Shown here: positions 36,555 to 46,600 of the stretch, in pieces
How positions within the stretch are numbered: the first letter of the stretch is position 1
Layout of the letters: each line of letters opens with the position of its first letter
Assembly (NCBI RefSeq): GCF_007970185.1
Contig: NZ_CP042431.1
Span: forward strand, 2,542,001-2,606,000
DNA length: 64,000 nucleotides
Reading direction: 5' to 3'
Source: Pseudobacter ginsenosidimutans
Lineage (GTDB): Bacteria; Bacteroidota; Bacteroidia; Chitinophagales; Chitinophagaceae
Position numbers and translations under genes: made by a program
Notes under the pieces: model-generated
The model's database searches: none
What the model saw: only the letters and a program-made list of their open reading frames with translations
Told to the model about the DNA's origin: nothing

Positions 36555-37870
36555 ATGAGTTTCACAATAGACAGACAATCCCAGGACGAGCTGAACCTGA
36601 TGGGGAAATTCAGACAAGGCTCTGTGTACGCTGTTTTCAACCAGGTGAAAACCAGAAGCGGGGAACAATTGCTGGACCAGCTGTTCAGGAATCCAATGAC
36701 GGATGCTGCTGCAATCAATCAGCGAACGGCTGTTTTCCGGTTCTTTGTTGAGGCCGGGCTGCAGTTCCCTTTTGATCCACGGCAGGTAACGTTGATGCAG
36801 GAATACATAGACGGGGCAACTTCCCAAAGCCGGATGGGTACACTTGGAACTGTGTTATTGAAGAAAAGTTTGTCTACCCTTACGCGCGACGAACGTTACA
36901 AAACCCTGATCCAGGGTTTGCAGGCTACTATCATGACCCTGAAAAAATGTGTAGGAATCGTTGAGTTGTTACATACGATGCAGGGCCCTATCAGCAACGA
37001 ACAGCCGAAATCCGGTCAATTTTGCACCAGGCGCAATTATCTGCTCTGATTGAAACGGATATCTATTCCAGTATTTCCGTTACGAAGATCTCGGAATTCG
37101 ATCACCTGCTGAAAAGTAAATACAATCAGCAAGTCATGGAAATTCTTCACTTTGTTGCCGAACTGGATGTGAATATGGCCGTAGCTGCTGTTGCTGTTTC
37201 AAAAGAATATACCTGGGCAAAAGCCTTGCCGAAGGAGGACAATGTTTTCCGGGCCATCGATCTCAGGCATCCTTGTATCGATAAGGCTGTGGGCAACAAT
37301 ATTGCCATGCAGGCCAGCAGCAATGTGATCTTTCTTACGGGAGCCAACATGGCTGGTAAATCCACCTGGATGAAGACCATCGGTATTTCCATGTACCTGG
37401 CGCATATCGGGTTTCCGATAGCGGCGGATTCAATGGATTTTTCTGTGAGGGAAGGGATCTATTCCAGTATCAATGTTGCTGATAATATAGCACTGGGCTA
37501 TAGTCATTTCTATGCGGAAGTGGTCCGGGTAAAGAATGCGGCTGATGCTACACGTACAGGTAAACATCTGCTGCTGATGTTTGATGAGCTTTTCAAGGGA
37601 ACGAATGTGAAAGATGCTTTTGATGGTACACTGGCAGTTACCGAAGCATTTTCCGAATACGTGAATTGCCTGTTCATAGTAAGCACACATATTATTGAAG
37701 TGGGCGAACAACTCAAAAGCCGCAATAATGTGCAATTCAATTTTATGCCTACTGTTTTGGATGGAAATGTTCCCCGATATCCATACAGACTGAAAGAAGG
37801 TATCACTGAAGACAGGCAAGGAATGATGATCATCAGGAATGAGGGCATCATTGAATTGATCGGTGATTAA
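36555..37870 (+). pseudogene. Short MutS-like ATPase, copy 2, interrupted by a frameshift near 36985
   Basis: Two overlapping reading frames together give a protein of about 438 residues collinear with copy 1. The first frame (36555 to about 36985) holds the core segment (T-R-S-G-E-Q-L-L-D-Q-L-F-R-N-P) and reaches V-E-L-L-H-T-M-Q-G, then reads nonsense to a stop at 37049. The second frame resumes with P-Y-Q-Q-R-T-A-E-I and carries Walker A (G-A-N-M-A-G-K-S-T), Walker B (F-D-E-L-F-K-G-T-N) and the conserved end. A single missing base in the GGGCCC run at 36983-36988 explains the break. It may be a real mutation, a programmed shift or a sequencing error; the rest of the gene shows no decay, which favours error or a recent event. 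Confidence 0.8.
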
Positions 37871-37920
37871 CAGTCGCGCAATCAAACAAATATTCCATTT
37901 ATCAGTATCAAAAGTTAAGA

Positions 37921-40236
37921 ATGAAAATAATATTCAAAATAGCCAGGGCAGAGCTGAGGACACTATTCTACTCGCCAATTGCATGGATCACGCTGGTGGT
38001 GTTTTTTGTGATCAGCGCTTCACAATTTGTAGATCCGTTGGTAAGTCATGCCAATATACAGGACCAGAAACTTCTCAATAGTCCGGGCTGGCTTGGTTTT
38101 AAGGGGCCGCTGACTTTGAAAATGTTCATGCAAACGATTGGTTCCTTTTCCAGTTATCTCTATATGTTTATTCCACTGCTGACGATGGGAGTCATCAACA
38201 GGGAGGAAACTACCGGCACCATGAAGCTCCTGACTTCTTCCCCTATAAGGATCAGAGAGATCGTACTGGGCAAGTTTGCAGGTTTGATGGTGTTCAACCT
38301 CGTATTGTCATTGCTGATAGCATTGTTGTTGTACACAGGTTTTTTCAGTATTGAACATGCAGAATTCAAATGGTATTTTTCTATGGTGCTGGGTTATTTT
38401 CTGCTGACCGGCGCATATATGGCTATCGGCCTTTTTATTTCCTGTTTGACCAGTTACCAGATAGTGGCTGGTATCGGAACATTCATTGCGTTTTATATTC
38501 TGGGTATGATAGGTAAGCTATGGCAGGAGTATGATTTTATAAGGGACCTGACCTGGTTCCTCTCGATGAAAGGCAGGATCGAACCATTTATATATGGCCT
38601 TATCACCACAAGGGAGATTTTTTATTTCAGTTTGATCATTGTCCTGTTCCTGGGACTTTCCATTATCAAATTGAAAAGCAGGCAGGAGTCGAAAAAATGG
38701 ACAATTTCTTTTTTCAGATATAGTGCTTTGATCGTGATCATAGTATTGGCAGGCTACTTCAGCGCGAGGCCTGGATATGTAGGTTATCTGGATGTAACGA
38801 GGGATAAATTACGCACCATCGATACAGCCACACAGGCCGTACTCAGAGAGTTGGATGGGTCTCCGATTACGGTTACTTTATATGGGAACCTGCTGGGGCT
38901 AAATGCAGCTTCTGCCATGCCGGCACTCAGGAATGAATACATCTGGGACTTCTGGGAACAGTATATCCGGTTTTATCCCAATATCAGGTTCAGGTATGTC
39001 AACTATTATGGAGTTGCAAAGAAAGACAGTTCTCTGATAAAAAATTTTCCAGGAAAATCTGTTGACGAAGTGGCCATTCAATTTGCAAAATTCTTCAAAA
39101 AGGATACATCCTATTTTCTGAAGCAGAAGGAGATCGGCAAATATGTGGATCTTTCCGGTGAAGATGAGATGAAAGCGTTGATGGAGCTGGAGTATAAGGG
39201 TAAAAAAGCTTTTTTACGAACCTATCAGATGCCTACCTGGCCACTGGATCCGAATGTGTCGGCAAGCATACGAAAATTAACCAGACCTTCCCTTCCCAAA
39301 ATAATGTTCACTACTGGTCACTATGAACGAAGCCCATGGCGTAATGGCGAAAGAGAGTTTGGCGGGCATACAAATAAACAAAATGAGAGTCGCGCCATGG
39401 TAAATATGGGAATGGATGCTGATACTATTTCGTTGTTGACAAAAGACATTCCTGAAAATACAGATATCCTCGTTGTTGCAGATCCCAGGTCGGAACTGGC
39501 GCCCGTTGAGATTGAAAAGATCAATGGATATATAGCCGCTGGAGGGAATGCTATTTTTTATGGAGAACCTGGCAAGCAACAAATGTTGAATCCGGTATTG
39601 AATCCAATAGGCATCAACCTGGATAATGGAACAATTGTCCAACCCAGGAAGCATGTTCCTTCAGATTACCAGGGTGTGGCATTGAATATGACAGGCAATA
39701 AGATGGCCAGGGAGGATGATATGCAGCTTGCCCAGAGAGGATGGAATGTAAGTGCGGGTGGCATGATTAATGGAGGTTGTAATATCAGCTTCAGCGATAT
39801 GGCGGGCTTTAAAGCTGAAAGCATCATGCCTTTGAAGGCAGACAGCGGATTGTGGATCGAAAAGGGAGTGTATAAAGAAGACTCGGCAAAACCCACTTTT
39901 TCTGAAAGCGATGGCGATTACCGCTTGCCGGAATATACAATAGGAGTAAGGCTTTCCAGAAAAGCAGCTAATAAGGAACAAAGAATCGTGGTTTTCAGTG
40001 ATGCGGATTTAATGGCTGTCAAAAATTCAGATGGATCTGGTATTGGTCTGGGCATGTATAGCTGGCTCAACTATAATGAGTACCCGGTATACAAAACAAA
40101 AGTTGTTCCTCTGGATATCCGGTTAAGTATCAACAAAAGTACGGCAACTACCATCTGGTATTTATATGTTTATATATTACCTGCCATGTTACTGATTACC
40201 GGAGCTGTGATCCTCATCAGAAGAAAGAGAAAGTAA
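37921..40236 (+). CDS. ABC-2 permease fused to a GldG-like domain, copy 2
   Basis: A 771-residue paralogue of the protein at 32900, alike from the first residues (M-K-I-I-F-K-I-A-R-A-E-L) to the closing R-R-K-R-K. The permease half carries G-V-I-N-R-E-E-T-T-G-T-M-K-L-L and the segment S-C-L-T-S-Y-Q-I-V-A-G, shared almost word for word with copy 1. The GldG-like half has M-F-T-T-G-H-Y-E-R-S and I-L-V-V-A-D-P-R. It lacks its own ATPase gene, so the two copies probably form a heterodimer driven by the ATPase at 31966. It is 50 bases after the second MutS-like gene. Confidence 0.85.
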   Translation: MKIIFKIARAELRTLFYSPIAWITLVVFFVISASQFVDPLVSHANIQDQKLLNSPGWLGFKGPLTLKMFMQTIGSFSSYLYMFIPLLTMGVINREETTGTMKLLTSSPIRIREIVLGKFAGLMVFNLVLSLLIALLLYTGFFSIEHAEFKWYFSMVLGYFLLTGAYMAIGLFISCLTSYQIVAGIGTFIAFYILGMIGKLWQEYDFIRDLTWFLSMKGRIEPFIYGLITTREIFYFSLIIVLFLGLSIIKLKSRQESKKWTISFFRYSALIVIIVLAGYFSARPGYVGYLDVTRDKLRTIDTATQAVLRELDGSPITVTLYGNLLGLNAASAMPALRNEYIWDFWEQYIRFYPNIRFRYVNYYGVAKKDSSLIKNFPGKSVDEVAIQFAKFFKKDTSYFLKQKEIGKYVDLSGEDEMKALMELEYKGKKAFLRTYQMPTWPLDPNVSASIRKLTRPSLPKIMFTTGHYERSPWRNGEREFGGHTNKQNESRAMVNMGMDADTISLLTKDIPENTDILVVADPRSELAPVEIEKINGYIAAGGNAIFYGEPGKQQMLNPVLNPIGINLDNGTIVQPRKHVPSDYQGVALNMTGNKMAREDDMQLAQRGWNVSAGGMINGGCNISFSDMAGFKAESIMPLKADSGLWIEKGVYKEDSAKPTFSESDGDYRLPEYTIGVRLSRKAANKEQRIVVFSDADLMAVKNSDGSGIGLGMYSWLNYNEYPVYKTKVVPLDIRLSINKSTATTIWYLYVYILPAMLLITGAVILIRRKRK

Positions 40237-40299
40237 TAATCTGGAAAACAAAAATGCCTCAGTTGTTCAACATAATCTAAATCTCAAATTAGTATTGCT

Positions 40300-41781
40300 A
40301 TGAAATTATTTCTAAGTGCAGGCTTCACGGCCTTGCTGGCAGCTTTTTGCCTTAACGGAACAGCACAGAGCAAAGAAGCTGGGGCTTTGAAAAAGGAAGA
40401 CCTTGTTTCAGACTATAAGCTCGCTATGGATATTCTCAAAAAACAGCATCCGAATCCCTTCAAGTTCATCGACTCTGCTGATTATGACAGAAAAGTAGAT
40501 TCTCTCCTGACGCTGGCGGAGAAAGCAAATGACGCCTATGCTGTAATGCAGTATTTGCCGGTTCAACTGGTGAGGGATGTACATACGAGCTTATCATTAT
40601 CCGGCGAAAACTATCAGCAGGTGATCAAGGATCTCCGTTATTTCCCTTTTCCTGTTTTAATTGATAAGGAAAAAATTTTCGTGAATATTAAAGGCGTGGA
40701 GATACCATATGCATCGGAACTGCTAAGCATCAATAAGCAGCCAGCCAGTGATCTTGTGCGCTCCCTTAGCGCTTTTTCTTATTGCGATGGTTTTATCATC
40801 ACAGGTACTGACAGGATGTATGGTAATTTTCAGACTTCCTTCAGTCTGCGGGATCATGATGCGAAATCTTATGATATCGAATACATGGAACCCAAAGGCA
40901 AGACCGTTAATAAGATCACTGTAGCCAGCGTATCTCCTTCAACAGGAATACATGCCAGCGCCCTGGCTGTAATGCCCATGCCCAGGCTGGCCCGGTCTTA
41001 CTATGTGTATGGTATTTACGATGATGAGAGCAAAACAGGTACCCTCACAGTGAACACCTTCAATATGAAGGAACCCTATGCCTATAAAGAGTTCAGCAGT
41101 TTCTTCAAAGAGGTGAACAACCGGGGATACAAGAGCGTGATCATCGATATCCGGAATAATGGTGGTGGTAATCCTGCTATCTCAGCCTTGCTTTATTCGT
41201 TCTTGTCGCCAACCGCCTTCCGGAATGAATACGATTACAGAACGAAACATATCGATATAGCATATCCGGAATATGCTACCAGCCAGGGAAGAAAAATGAG
41301 CGAGGATGACATTCGCCAGACAAGCCAGTTCCTGTACCAGCGATTCAATAAAGACAGTGCGACAGATTTTTACCTGGGTAACGCACGTTTAAAGGAAGGA
41401 CAACTGGAAAATTTTCCCAGGGATAAAGATGCATTCAGTGGGAATGTATACATACTTACCAGTGGCGCCACTATTTCTGCCGCTACATACTTTGCATCAC
41501 TGGTACAGAAAAATAAACGCGGACTAATCATCGGGAAAGAAACCGGCAGCGGTGAGAACGCCACTACTGCAGCCTGGTTCCTGACCTATCAGCTTCCCAA
41601 AACAAAATCAGTGTTGACCGTCCCCATGTCTGAATTGTATTTTTTTAATGCAAAGAACGATAATGGTCGTGGCATCATTCCCGACAAGGAACTGCCTCTG
41701 GAAAAATTCATTTCCTATATGCAACAAACACAGGATCCGGAAATCAGTTATGCCATGGAGTTGATCAGGCAATCAAAATAA
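40300..41781 (+). CDS. Exported S41-family (tail-specific type) serine peptidase
   Basis: A 493-residue protein with a cleavable signal (L-L-A-A-F-C-L-N-G-T-A-Q). The S41 catalytic fold is visible in S-V-I-I-D-I-R-N-N-G-G-G-N (about 286-298), in the nucleophile segment L-T-S-G-A-T-I-S-A-A-T-Y-F-A with Ser393 as the probable catalytic serine, and in I-G-K-E-T-G-S-G. The P-D-K-E-L segment near the end is also typical of the family. No PDZ domain is obvious between residues 100 and 270, although the region could hold a diverged one. It is the last gene of the operon, with a terminator after it. It could process a peptide handled by the ABC or SusCD parts; the substrate is unknown. Confidence 0.85.
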   Translation: MKLFLSAGFTALLAAFCLNGTAQSKEAGALKKEDLVSDYKLAMDILKKQHPNPFKFIDSADYDRKVDSLLTLAEKANDAYAVMQYLPVQLVRDVHTSLSLSGENYQQVIKDLRYFPFPVLIDKEKIFVNIKGVEIPYASELLSINKQPASDLVRSLSAFSYCDGFIITGTDRMYGNFQTSFSLRDHDAKSYDIEYMEPKGKTVNKITVASVSPSTGIHASALAVMPMPRLARSYYVYGIYDDESKTGTLTVNTFNMKEPYAYKEFSSFFKEVNNRGYKSVIIDIRNNGGGNPAISALLYSFLSPTAFRNEYDYRTKHIDIAYPEYATSQGRKMSEDDIRQTSQFLYQRFNKDSATDFYLGNARLKEGQLENFPRDKDAFSGNVYILTSGATISAATYFASLVQKNKRGLIIGKETGSGENATTAAWFLTYQLPKTKSVLTVPMSELYFFNAKNDNGRGIIPDKELPLEKFISYMQQTQDPEISYAMELIRQSK

Positions 41782-41823
41782 TAGCAGGTTTCTCCTGTTG
41801 CGTTTTTGAATGTTTGAAAATGC

Positions 41824-41846
41824 AAAGGGCGGCTCTGCTGCCCTTT
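41824..41846 (+). terminator. Terminator ending the ABC/MutS-like/S41 operon
   Basis: AAAGGGC (41824-41830) pairs with GCCCTTT (41840-41846), with further inner pairing, followed by a T-rich run. It lies 43 bases after the peptidase stop and before the next sigma gene. Confidence 0.75.
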
Positions 41847-41921
41847 TGCTTTTTCTACTTTTTCGCAACTCAAAAAAAAATTTGATATTTATCCCGCGAA
41901 TTGCACCAAAACTGATTGCCA

Positions 41922-42551
41922 ATGCCTGAAGTATCGGATGAACTGCTGCTGACCTGGCAACACCGGATTGCCGCTGGTGACGAAACGGCTTTCAACCAGT
42001 TGTTCCGCTGCTTTTATATCAGGCTGGTAGACTTTGCAGCCAATATTCTCAAGGCCCGGCCACCTGCTGAAGAGATCGTGAACGATGTATTTGTGAAGCT
42101 CTGGCAACGCAGGCAGCATCTCCCCGAAGTTCAAAAGATCAAAGTATTCCTCTATGTGGCCGCCAGGAATGGCTGCTACAATTATCTTCGCTCCAATTCC
42201 CTCTGGAGCGTTACGGTGGGCATCGACCAGGTATCTTCTATCACCAATCTCCAGGATCCCGAATCAGATCTGGCATTCCGGGAACTGCAACATCGGCTCA
42301 ATATCATCATCTCCATTTTGCCTGAACAATGCCGACAGGTTTTCAGAATGGTGAGGGAAGATGGGCTCAAATACAAGGAAGTAGCTGAGATCCTTCAGAT
42401 CTCCCCGCGCACTGTTGAAACACAATTGTTCAGGGCCATCAAAAAGATCCGGCAGGAGCTGGAACGCACATACGCTTCTTCTTCAACAAATTCCAACCAC
42501 AATCAGGGCCAGATGCTGCAGGCTTTGTTGTTGCTGGTCCTCTTCCAGTAA
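41922..42551 (+). CDS. ECF RNA polymerase sigma-70 factor, FecI-like (alpha-mannan locus)
   Basis: A 209-residue ECF sigma factor; the start is the ATG at 41922 (M-P-E-V-S-D-E-L), with a TTG six bases earlier also in frame. Region 2 (P-A-E-E-I-V-N-D-V-F-V-K-L-W) and region 4 (K-E-V-A-E-I-L-Q-I-S-P-R-T-V-E-T-Q-L) are intact. It too ends in a hydrophobic run (L-Q-A-L-L-L-L-V-L-F-Q). The FecR gene begins 51 bases downstream. It should activate the mannan locus when the SusC receptor senses its ligand. Confidence 0.92.
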   Translation: MPEVSDELLLTWQHRIAAGDETAFNQLFRCFYIRLVDFAANILKARPPAEEIVNDVFVKLWQRRQHLPEVQKIKVFLYVAARNGCYNYLRSNSLWSVTVGIDQVSSITNLQDPESDLAFRELQHRLNIIISILPEQCRQVFRMVREDGLKYKEVAEILQISPRTVETQLFRAIKKIRQELERTYASSSTNSNHNQGQMLQALLLLVLFQ

Positions 42552-42602
42552 AAAATTTTTCCGGCTTGTAAGTAATTCGCGGGAATTCTGTGTCCTTCTT
42601 AT

Positions 42603-43589
42603 ATGGACAGGGATAATTTCCTTTTACTGGTTACTCGTGTACTCTCCGGGAATGATGAAGCCGGAGAAAAAGAAATGCTTCATCAGATGGTATCGGAGCA
42701 GAAGGATTTGTCTTTGCTGTACGAACAATACCGGCGCTATTGGGAATCCGGAAAAAGCAATGCTGGAACGGATGTGGAAGCAGCGCTGGCACGTACCTGG
42801 AACAGGATCGAAACCGAAGAGGAAACAGAAGAAATAGTATCCATGCCGCGTCGTTCGCGGCGCATATGGTGGGCTGCAGCAGCGGCAGTGCTGGTGTTAT
42901 TCCTCGCTGGCTGGTGGTTGTTCAGTCCTCAACGGGATGCTGGCATTCAGATGGTGGAAGCGTATAACCCGAAAGGCGTTCGTTCCCATATCGTATTGCC
43001 CGATGGCAGTAAAGTGTGGCTGAGTGCAGACAGCAGGTTGCGTTACCCTGCTGTATTTGCAGAAGGTAAACGCGATATCCATCTGCAGGGCGAAGCTTTT
43101 TTTGATGTAGCCCCCAATCCTTCCCGTCCATTTGAAGTGCATCTGCAAAGCGGATCTGTGCGTGTACTGGGCACTTCTTTCAATATCAAATCATACGATG
43201 AAGATGCGCTGGTCACCACTTCAGTGGCTACAGGAAAAGTGGCATTCGTTGGTGATGATGCAACAGTGAGCAATGAACTGACCACCGGACGAAAATCTGT
43301 ATACAACAAGGAAACAAAAAAACTGGAATTACTGAACACCGATCCTTTACTTGACAAGGGGTGGATCGATGGCACCCTGGTGTTCCGTTCCGAGAACCTG
43401 GAGTCCGTTGCACTCACACTGGAAAGATATTTTGGCAAGAAGATCGTGTTCCTCGATAATAAGCCCAGGACATTCAGATTCACCGGCACATTCCTGAACA
43501 GATCGCAAACGGATATACTTCATTATTTAAGTAAAACGAAACCTTTTTCATTCACTGTTTCTGATTCTGCCATTCTGATCGGCAGATGA
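42603..43589 (+). CDS. FecR-family anti-sigma factor (alpha-mannan locus)
   Basis: A 328-residue inner-membrane regulator: cytoplasmic sigma-binding part (R-V-L-S-G-N-D-E-A-G-E-K-E), one membrane segment (I-W-W-A-A-A-A-A-V-L-V-L-F-L-A-G-W), periplasmic FecR domain (V-L-P-D-G-S-K-V-W-L-S-A-D-S-R-L and G-E-A-F-F-D-V) and the C-terminal receptor-facing region (F-T-G-T-F-L-N-R-S). It sits between the sigma and SusC genes. This pair replaces the hybrid two-component regulators that control many Bacteroides polysaccharide loci. Confidence 0.92.
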   Translation: MDRDNFLLLVTRVLSGNDEAGEKEMLHQMVSEQKDLSLLYEQYRRYWESGKSNAGTDVEAALARTWNRIETEEETEEIVSMPRRSRRIWWAAAAAVLVLFLAGWWLFSPQRDAGIQMVEAYNPKGVRSHIVLPDGSKVWLSADSRLRYPAVFAEGKRDIHLQGEAFFDVAPNPSRPFEVHLQSGSVRVLGTSFNIKSYDEDALVTTSVATGKVAFVGDDATVSNELTTGRKSVYNKETKKLELLNTDPLLDKGWIDGTLVFRSENLESVALTLERYFGKKIVFLDNKPRTFRFTGTFLNRSQTDILHYLSKTKPFSFTVSDSAILIGR

Positions 43590-43632
43590 ACTGATTGCTG
43601 TTAACAATATTATTTAACCAAAGGCTTGCTAT

Positions 43633-46600
43633 ATGAGCATGAAACTGCGCCTATTCCTATTGATGGCAGCATGGCTGCTGTCTGCTGCACTCCCGGGGCA
43701 GGCGAATCCGCCAAATGAACCCAATCCGGTCGGTTTTCAAAACACAAGGATCAGTCTTGTTTGCAAGGATAAAGACCTGAAGTGGATCATTGCTTCGCTT
43801 GAAAAAAAGACCGGTCTGCTTTTTGTTTACTCGAACGATGAGCTCAATCTAAGTGCAAAAGCATCCTGCAAAGTAAAAGACGCTGCACTGCAGGATGCGC
43901 TTCAACAGATCTTTGACCCATTGCATATCCGCTTCGAGATGGCAGGTAAAAATGTGCTGCTTCGAAAAGCACCTGCCACAACATTGAGAGGCGAAACCAT
44001 TGCCGCCGGCAATCCGATGCAGGAGATCCGTGGAAGAGTAGTGGACGAAGCAGGCAATCCTGTGCAGGGAGCTACTGTACAGGTAAAGGGTTCGCAACTG
44101 GTTACCACCACCAATGCAACTGGTGAATTTTTGATCAGCACAGCTGATGAAAAACTGGTGCTGGTGATCAGCTTTGTGGGCTACCTGTCTGAAGAGATAT
44201 CGGTCACAGACAATAAGCCTGTACTGGTGCGCCTTAAGCCATCCAATCAACAACTCGGTGAAGTGGTAGTGGTGGGTTACGGCACACAACGCAAGGTAAG
44301 TGTGACTGGCGCTGTAGACCAGGTGAAAGTGACAGAGATGGCGGGAAGACCCGTTACCAATCTTTCGCAATCATTACAGGGTATGTCGCCCAACCTCATT
44401 ATCCAACAACCCAATGCAGAGCCTGGTGCACGCATCAACATGAATATTCGCGGTATCGGCACGCTGGGTGATAATTCGCCCCTTGTGGTGATCGATGGTT
44501 TGGTAGGCGGCGATATCAATCTGCTGAACCCATCCGATATCGAAAGCATCTCGGTACTCAAAGATGCAGGCAGCGCCGCCATCTACGGAAGCCGCTCTTC
44601 CAACGGTGTTGTACTGATCACTACCAAAAAAGGAAAAAAGAACGAGAAGGCAAGCGTTACCTACAACGGAATGGTGGGCATTCAAAAACCACATGTCTGG
44701 TACAAGCCCGTAGAAAGTTTTGAGAACGCCATCCTGCGCAACCAGGCCATGGTGAACTCCGATCTGCAACCCATCTACTCCCCTGAACAGATCCGTCAGT
44801 TCCAGCGAGAAGGCAGCAAAGAGTGGTTCCTGGATGAGATCCTCCGGGATGCTTTACAACAGAACCACAATATCAGCGTGTCTGGCGGAAATGATAAAAC
44901 CACTTATCTCCTCTCCGGTGGCTATGTGAACCAGGAGAACAATCTTGTAGGACCCGGACTCGGATTGAAACGATACAATTTCCGCATGAACCTCAGTACT
45001 GAAGCAGGCCGGCTGAAACTCACAGGTGTATTGGCCTATGCAAGGAATGAAACGAAAGATCATTCGTACAATACTTCCACGCTGATCGTTGATGCAGGCA
45101 GAACACCCACTTACTACAGCCAGAAGGATGAACAGGGAAGATACCTCACCAATGAAGTGCTGGGCGAATTCAACCCACTCGGCATCCTGGAAAAAGGTGG
45201 TTACAGGAAATACGACGATGATAATGTTTTCGCAAACCTGACAGCTGAACTGAGCATCATGCGTGGCCTGAAGATCAGAGGCGTGGTAGGAGGTACACTT
45301 GCAGCCAATCATGTGTTCGAAAGAGTGAAGCAGGTGAACTTCTTTCCCAAAGGCATCTATGGCGCAGACAGGAATACCAATGACCGCTACGACAAAAATC
45401 TTTTCCTCAATACGCAATTATTGCTGGAATACATGCGGGGCTTTGGTGATCACAATGTAAATGCGCTGATCGGATTTGCCAATGAGTCTTCCACCAACCA
45501 GCAATCGAAGATCTATATGAAGAATACCGATCCCGATCTGGGCACGCCCATTACGGAGACAATCATCGATCCTTCTCAAACTCAAAACTCAAATAAAGGA
45601 AATGTGGAAAGCAGTCTGAACTCCGTTTTCGGAAGGGCCGGCTATTCCTATAACGATAAATATTTTGCTGAATTCAATTTTCGTTTTGATGGTTCTTCTA
45701 AATTCAGAAAAGATCTTCGCTGGGGTTTCTTTCCGGCTGTGGCCATCGGTTATCGTATCACGGAAGAAGCTTTCATGGATAGCTATCGCGATAAATTCGG
45801 TAACCTGAAGCTTCGTGCATCTTATGGAATCCTCGGTAATCAGAACGTGAACAATTACCAGTTCCAGACTACATATGATGTTTTCAACAATGCTTATGGG
45901 TTCAACAACCAGGGAGTGTCAGGAACGCGATTCACATTCGCCAACCCCGATCTTAAATGGGAAAGGGCCGCTACCTTCAATGCCGGTGTGGACGCCACTT
46001 TCCTGAAGAATACCTTGCAGGTATCTTTCGATTATTTCAATAAACTCACTTCAGATATCCTCATTCAACCGGCTGTTACAGGTGTATACGGTGGAAAGGT
46101 GGCAGACTACAATGCAGGTAAAGTGAGGAACCAGGGATGGGAGCTCAGTGTCAGCTATCGTCTTGCAGGAAGGGATCTGGAGCAGACCTTCGGTTTCAAT
46201 ATTGCCGATACCAGGAATGAAGTAGTATACTTCGATGGCAACGAACGTATCACCAGCGCCGATGAAATGCAGATGATCCTGAAAGAAGGTCTTCCCTTCA
46301 ATTCTTATATCGGTCTCAAACGCGATGGCTATTTCCAGAACCTGGACGAGATCCTGAATGGCGCCGTTCCCACTGGCCTCAATGTAAGGCCAGGCGATAT
46401 CCGTTATGTGAACCGCAATAAGGATGGCGTGATCGATGACCAGGACAAATTTGTACTTGGCAATCCATTCCCCCGCTACACTTTCGGGTTCAACTACAAT
46501 GTGCGCTATAAGAATTTCGACCTGGCGCTTTTTGTGCAGGGCGTTGGCAAACGCGATATGTTCCTGAGAGGTGAGCTGGTGGAGCCTTTCCACTTCAACT

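Noticed and set aside
35249-37870. Calling the MutS-like genes DNA mismatch repair genes
   Set aside because: They lack the mismatch-recognition and connector domains and have an altered Walker B segment; gene order points away from repair.
31966-40236. Calling the ABC proteins GldA, GldF and GldG of gliding motility
   Set aside because: The permease and GldG-like parts are fused and duplicated and sit in a sigma/SusCD operon with MutS-like genes, so a dedicated gliding role is not supported.
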